Shown here piece by piece: positions 31,319 through 32,851 of a stretch of 32,851 nt of DNA; position 1 is the stretch's first letter, and each line of letters opens with the position of its first letter. Where the stretch lies: the NCBI GenBank assembly GCA_025358745.1, contig JANYIH010000116.1, positions 1 to 32,851 of the forward strand. Direction: 5' to 3'. The translations under genes and the position numbers were made by a program. The notes under the pieces were generated by a model. That model did no database searches, was not told the origin of the DNA, and saw nothing but the letters and a program-made list of their open reading frames with translations. The stretch is from Hyphomicrobiales bacterium (lineage in GTDB: Bacteria > Pseudomonadota > Alphaproteobacteria > Rhizobiales > Beijerinckiaceae).

Positions 31319-32851
31319 TCACTTCACGTGAATTTCGATGCGGCGGTTTTTCGCCCGACCTTCGTCCGAGTCGTTCGACGCGAGCGGATTTTCCATGCCG
31401 TAACCGGCGGAGGTCAGACGATCCGCCGCGACGCCGTCGCGCGTCAACGCCGCCACGACAGAATCCGCCCTCGCCTTCGACAGGCGCTTGTTGCTGGCGG
31501 CGTCGCCGATGTTGTCGGTATAGCCGGCGACTTCGAGCCTGGCGTCCGGGCAGCGCTGCGCGACTTTGGCGAGTTTCGCCAACAGCGGCTGAGACGCCGC
31601 CGACACGGTGGCCCGGCCGAGCGCGAATTGCACGCTGGAGTGCCCGAGCAGATACAACATGTATTTCTCGCACTTGGGCGGCTCCAGCGGCGTGGTCGCC
31701 TCGATATCGGCGATCGTGGGCGGCGCGTTCTCGTCCACCTTCGGCGGGGCCGGCTCAGCCTGCGCCGGCTTGGCCTGCGCCGTCGCCGCATCCTCGGCGG
31801 CTTTGGCCGCCTTGTCGGCCGAGGCCGCGCTCTGGGCGGCCGCGTCCTGCGCGTTCTTCGCGGCGTCGGCGACTTCAGCCGCGCGCTTGGCCGAGGCTTC
31901 GGCGGACTTGGCCGCCCGATCGACCGACGATGCGCTTTGCGCCGCCGCGCTCGCCGCGTCTTCGGCCTTTTTCGCGAAGGCGCCCGCGCTGGTCACCGGG
32001 CCCGCGACCGCCGCCAGCGCGAGTTTTCCGGCCTGATCGGCGGCCTGCTCGCTTTGCGCCGCCGCGCTCGCCAGGCCCTGCGTCTTCTTCAAAGCCTCGT
32101 CCATGCCGGACGCCGCCTCTTGCGCCGACTTCGCCGCTTGACCGGCCGTCGCAGCGCCCTGCGCCGCCGCATTCGCCGCATCCTCCGCCCGCTTCGCGAC
32201 GTCCGATACGCCTGCGGTCGCTTCCTGCGCCGATTTCACGGACTTGTCGGCAGCCGCAGCGCTCTGGGCCGCCGCGCTCGCCGCATCCTCGGCTTTCTTC
32301 GCGTCATCCGCTACGCCCGCGGTCGCCTCCTGCGCCGACTTCGCCGCCGATGCGCTTTGCGCCGCCGCGCCGGCCGCATCCTCGGCCTTCGTCACGGAAT
32401 CCGCGACGCCCGAAGTCGATTCCTGCGCCGATTTCACGGACTTGTCGGCAGCCGCAGCGCTCTGCGCCGCAGCGCTCGCCGCATCCTCGGCCTTCTTCGC
32501 GTCATCCGCCACGCCCGAAGTCGCGTCCTGCGCCGCCTTCGCCGCCGCTGCGCTTTGCGCCGCCGCGCTGGCCGCATCCTCGGCCTTCTTCGCGTCATCC
32601 GCCACGCCCGCAGTCGCGTCCTGCGCCGCCTTCGCCGCCGATGCGCTTTGCGCCGCCGCGCTCGCCGCGTCCTGCGCCTTCTTCGCTTCATCCGCTACGC
32701 CCGCAGTCGCCCCCTGCGCCGCCTTCACCGCCTGATCGGCAGCCGCGGCGCTCTGCGCCGCAGCGCCGGCCGCATCCTCGATAGCCTTGGCGGAAGCCGC
32801 CGCTGCGGTCGCGCTCGCCGCCGCAGACTTGACGGCGTCGGCCGCCTTGTT
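31319..32851 (-). CDS. OmpA-family protein with long alanine-rich helical repeats (5' end outside the window)
   Basis: At least 510 residues; the frame is open to the right edge, so the N-terminus, which would show a signal peptide or lipobox, is missing. About the first 330 visible residues are Ala/Lys/Asp/Gln-rich repeats built on KKAEDAASAAAQSAAA and AKAAQDATAGVADD, probably a long helix or coiled coil. A Pro-rich linker follows (AQAEPAPPKVDENAPPT). The C-terminal OmpA/MotB peptidoglycan-binding domain has VQFALGRATVSAAS, AGYTDNIGDAASNKRLSKARADSVVAAL, GYGMENPLASND and KNRRIEIHVK. The protein would link the envelope to peptidoglycan over a long distance, or act as a periplasmic spacer. Its stop lies 19 bases before the next gene. 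Confidence 0.88.
   Translation of the reverse strand, partial: NKAADAVKSAAASATAAAASAKAIEDAAGAAAQSAAAADQAVKAAQGATAGVADEAKKAQDAASAAAQSASAAKAAQDATAGVADDAKKAEDAASAAAQSAAAAKAAQDATSGVADDAKKAEDAASAAAQSAAAADKSVKSAQESTSGVADSVTKAEDAAGAAAQSASAAKSAQEATAGVADDAKKAEDAASAAAQSAAAADKSVKSAQEATAGVSDVAKRAEDAANAAAQGAATAGQAAKSAQEAASGMDEALKKTQGLASAAAQSEQAADQAGKLALAAVAGPVTSAGAFAKKAEDAASAAAQSASSVDRAAKSAEASAKRAAEVADAAKNAQDAAAQSAASADKAAKAAEDAATAQAKPAQAEPAPPKVDENAPPTIADIEATTPLEPPKCEKYMLYLLGHSSVQFALGRATVSAASQPLLAKLAKVAQRCPDARLEVAGYTDNIGDAASNKRLSKARADSVVAALTRDGVAADRLTSAGYGMENPLASNDSDEGRAKNRRIEIHVK
32178..32790. repeat. In-frame tandem repeats of 93 and 105 bases in the OmpA-family gene
   Basis: The anchor GC(A/G)TCC(T/C) recurs at 32178, 32283, 32376, 32481, 32574, 32667 and 32772, giving spacings of 105, 93, 105, 93, 93 and 105. 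All are multiples of three. Longer units (35 residues) carry an extra ADKS-type tetrapeptide that 31-residue units lack. Neighbouring units are nearly identical at the DNA level (for instance 32283, 32481 and 32574), indicating recent duplication or gene conversion. More degenerate units continue down to about 31790. Confidence 0.8.

Noticed and set aside
31319-32851. Repeats at the right edge considered as CRISPR or non-coding satellite
   Set aside because: Units are in frame, multiples of three, without unique spacers, and encode a continuous protein with an OmpA domain.

Overview
The window is high-GC DNA with genes packed tightly on both strands. Gene content suggests an alphaproteobacterium of the Hyphomicrobiales, probably a methylotrophic or metabolically versatile soil/freshwater lineage such as the Beijerinckiaceae. 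Pointers are the dihydrolipoamide dehydrogenase with a Pro-rich insert typical of that group, a PQQ alcohol dehydrogenase with a lanthanide-type metal site, and a TRAP uptake system. This placement is an inference. No rRNA, tRNA, CRISPR array, insertion sequence or phage gene was seen.

Region 1 (1-11121, minus strand) is a long catabolic operon-like array: SDR dehydrogenase, E1 alpha, E1 beta and E2 of an acetoin-dehydrogenase-type 2-oxo acid complex, an M24 'pita-bread' protein with a changed metal site, a CobW/G3E GTPase, dihydrolipoamide dehydrogenase (E3), a GabD-like aldehyde dehydrogenase, a 3-hydroxyisobutyrate-dehydrogenase-like reductase and a truncated Gfo/Idh/MocA oxidoreductase. 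Region 2 (11530-15602, plus strand) diverges from it: a butanediol-dehydrogenase-like zinc enzyme, a PRISE-type reductase and an unusual regulator candidate in which a winged helix is fused to a solute-binding-protein fold. Together these suggest oxidation of a vicinal diol or hydroxyketone to acyl-CoA plus aldehyde, followed by aldehyde oxidation. Related ATCC(TC)AAAATG sites lie in the divergent control region and before E1 alpha.

Region 3 (15805-21361, plus strand) is the most unusual part. It encodes a PCu(A)C-like periplasmic protein lacking copper ligands, a PQQ alcohol dehydrogenase with the Asp-Tyr-Asp lanthanide signature, a c-type cytochrome, a secreted four-cysteine protein, a MotA/TolQ/ExbB-type channel protein, a membrane-anchored beta-domain protein where TolR/ExbD would be expected, and a two-helix membrane protein. 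The last three overlap by a few bases. The ADH leader can fold in alternative ways, and a strong terminator separates the ADH from the cytochrome. The layout suggests a periplasmic oxidation system linked to a proton-driven inner-membrane device.

Region 4 (21480-28492) is a carboxylate uptake and activation unit: TRAP binding protein (Tat-type signal), fused DctQM permease, AMP-forming CoA ligase and a ThDP enzyme of the oxalyl-CoA decarboxylase/2-hydroxyacyl-CoA lyase type, with a divergent GntR/FCD regulator and a palindrome between them. Region 5 (28610-32851) has a LysR regulator, an ArsB-family transporter, a small membrane protein and a truncated OmpA-family protein with a long alanine-rich helical repeat tract.
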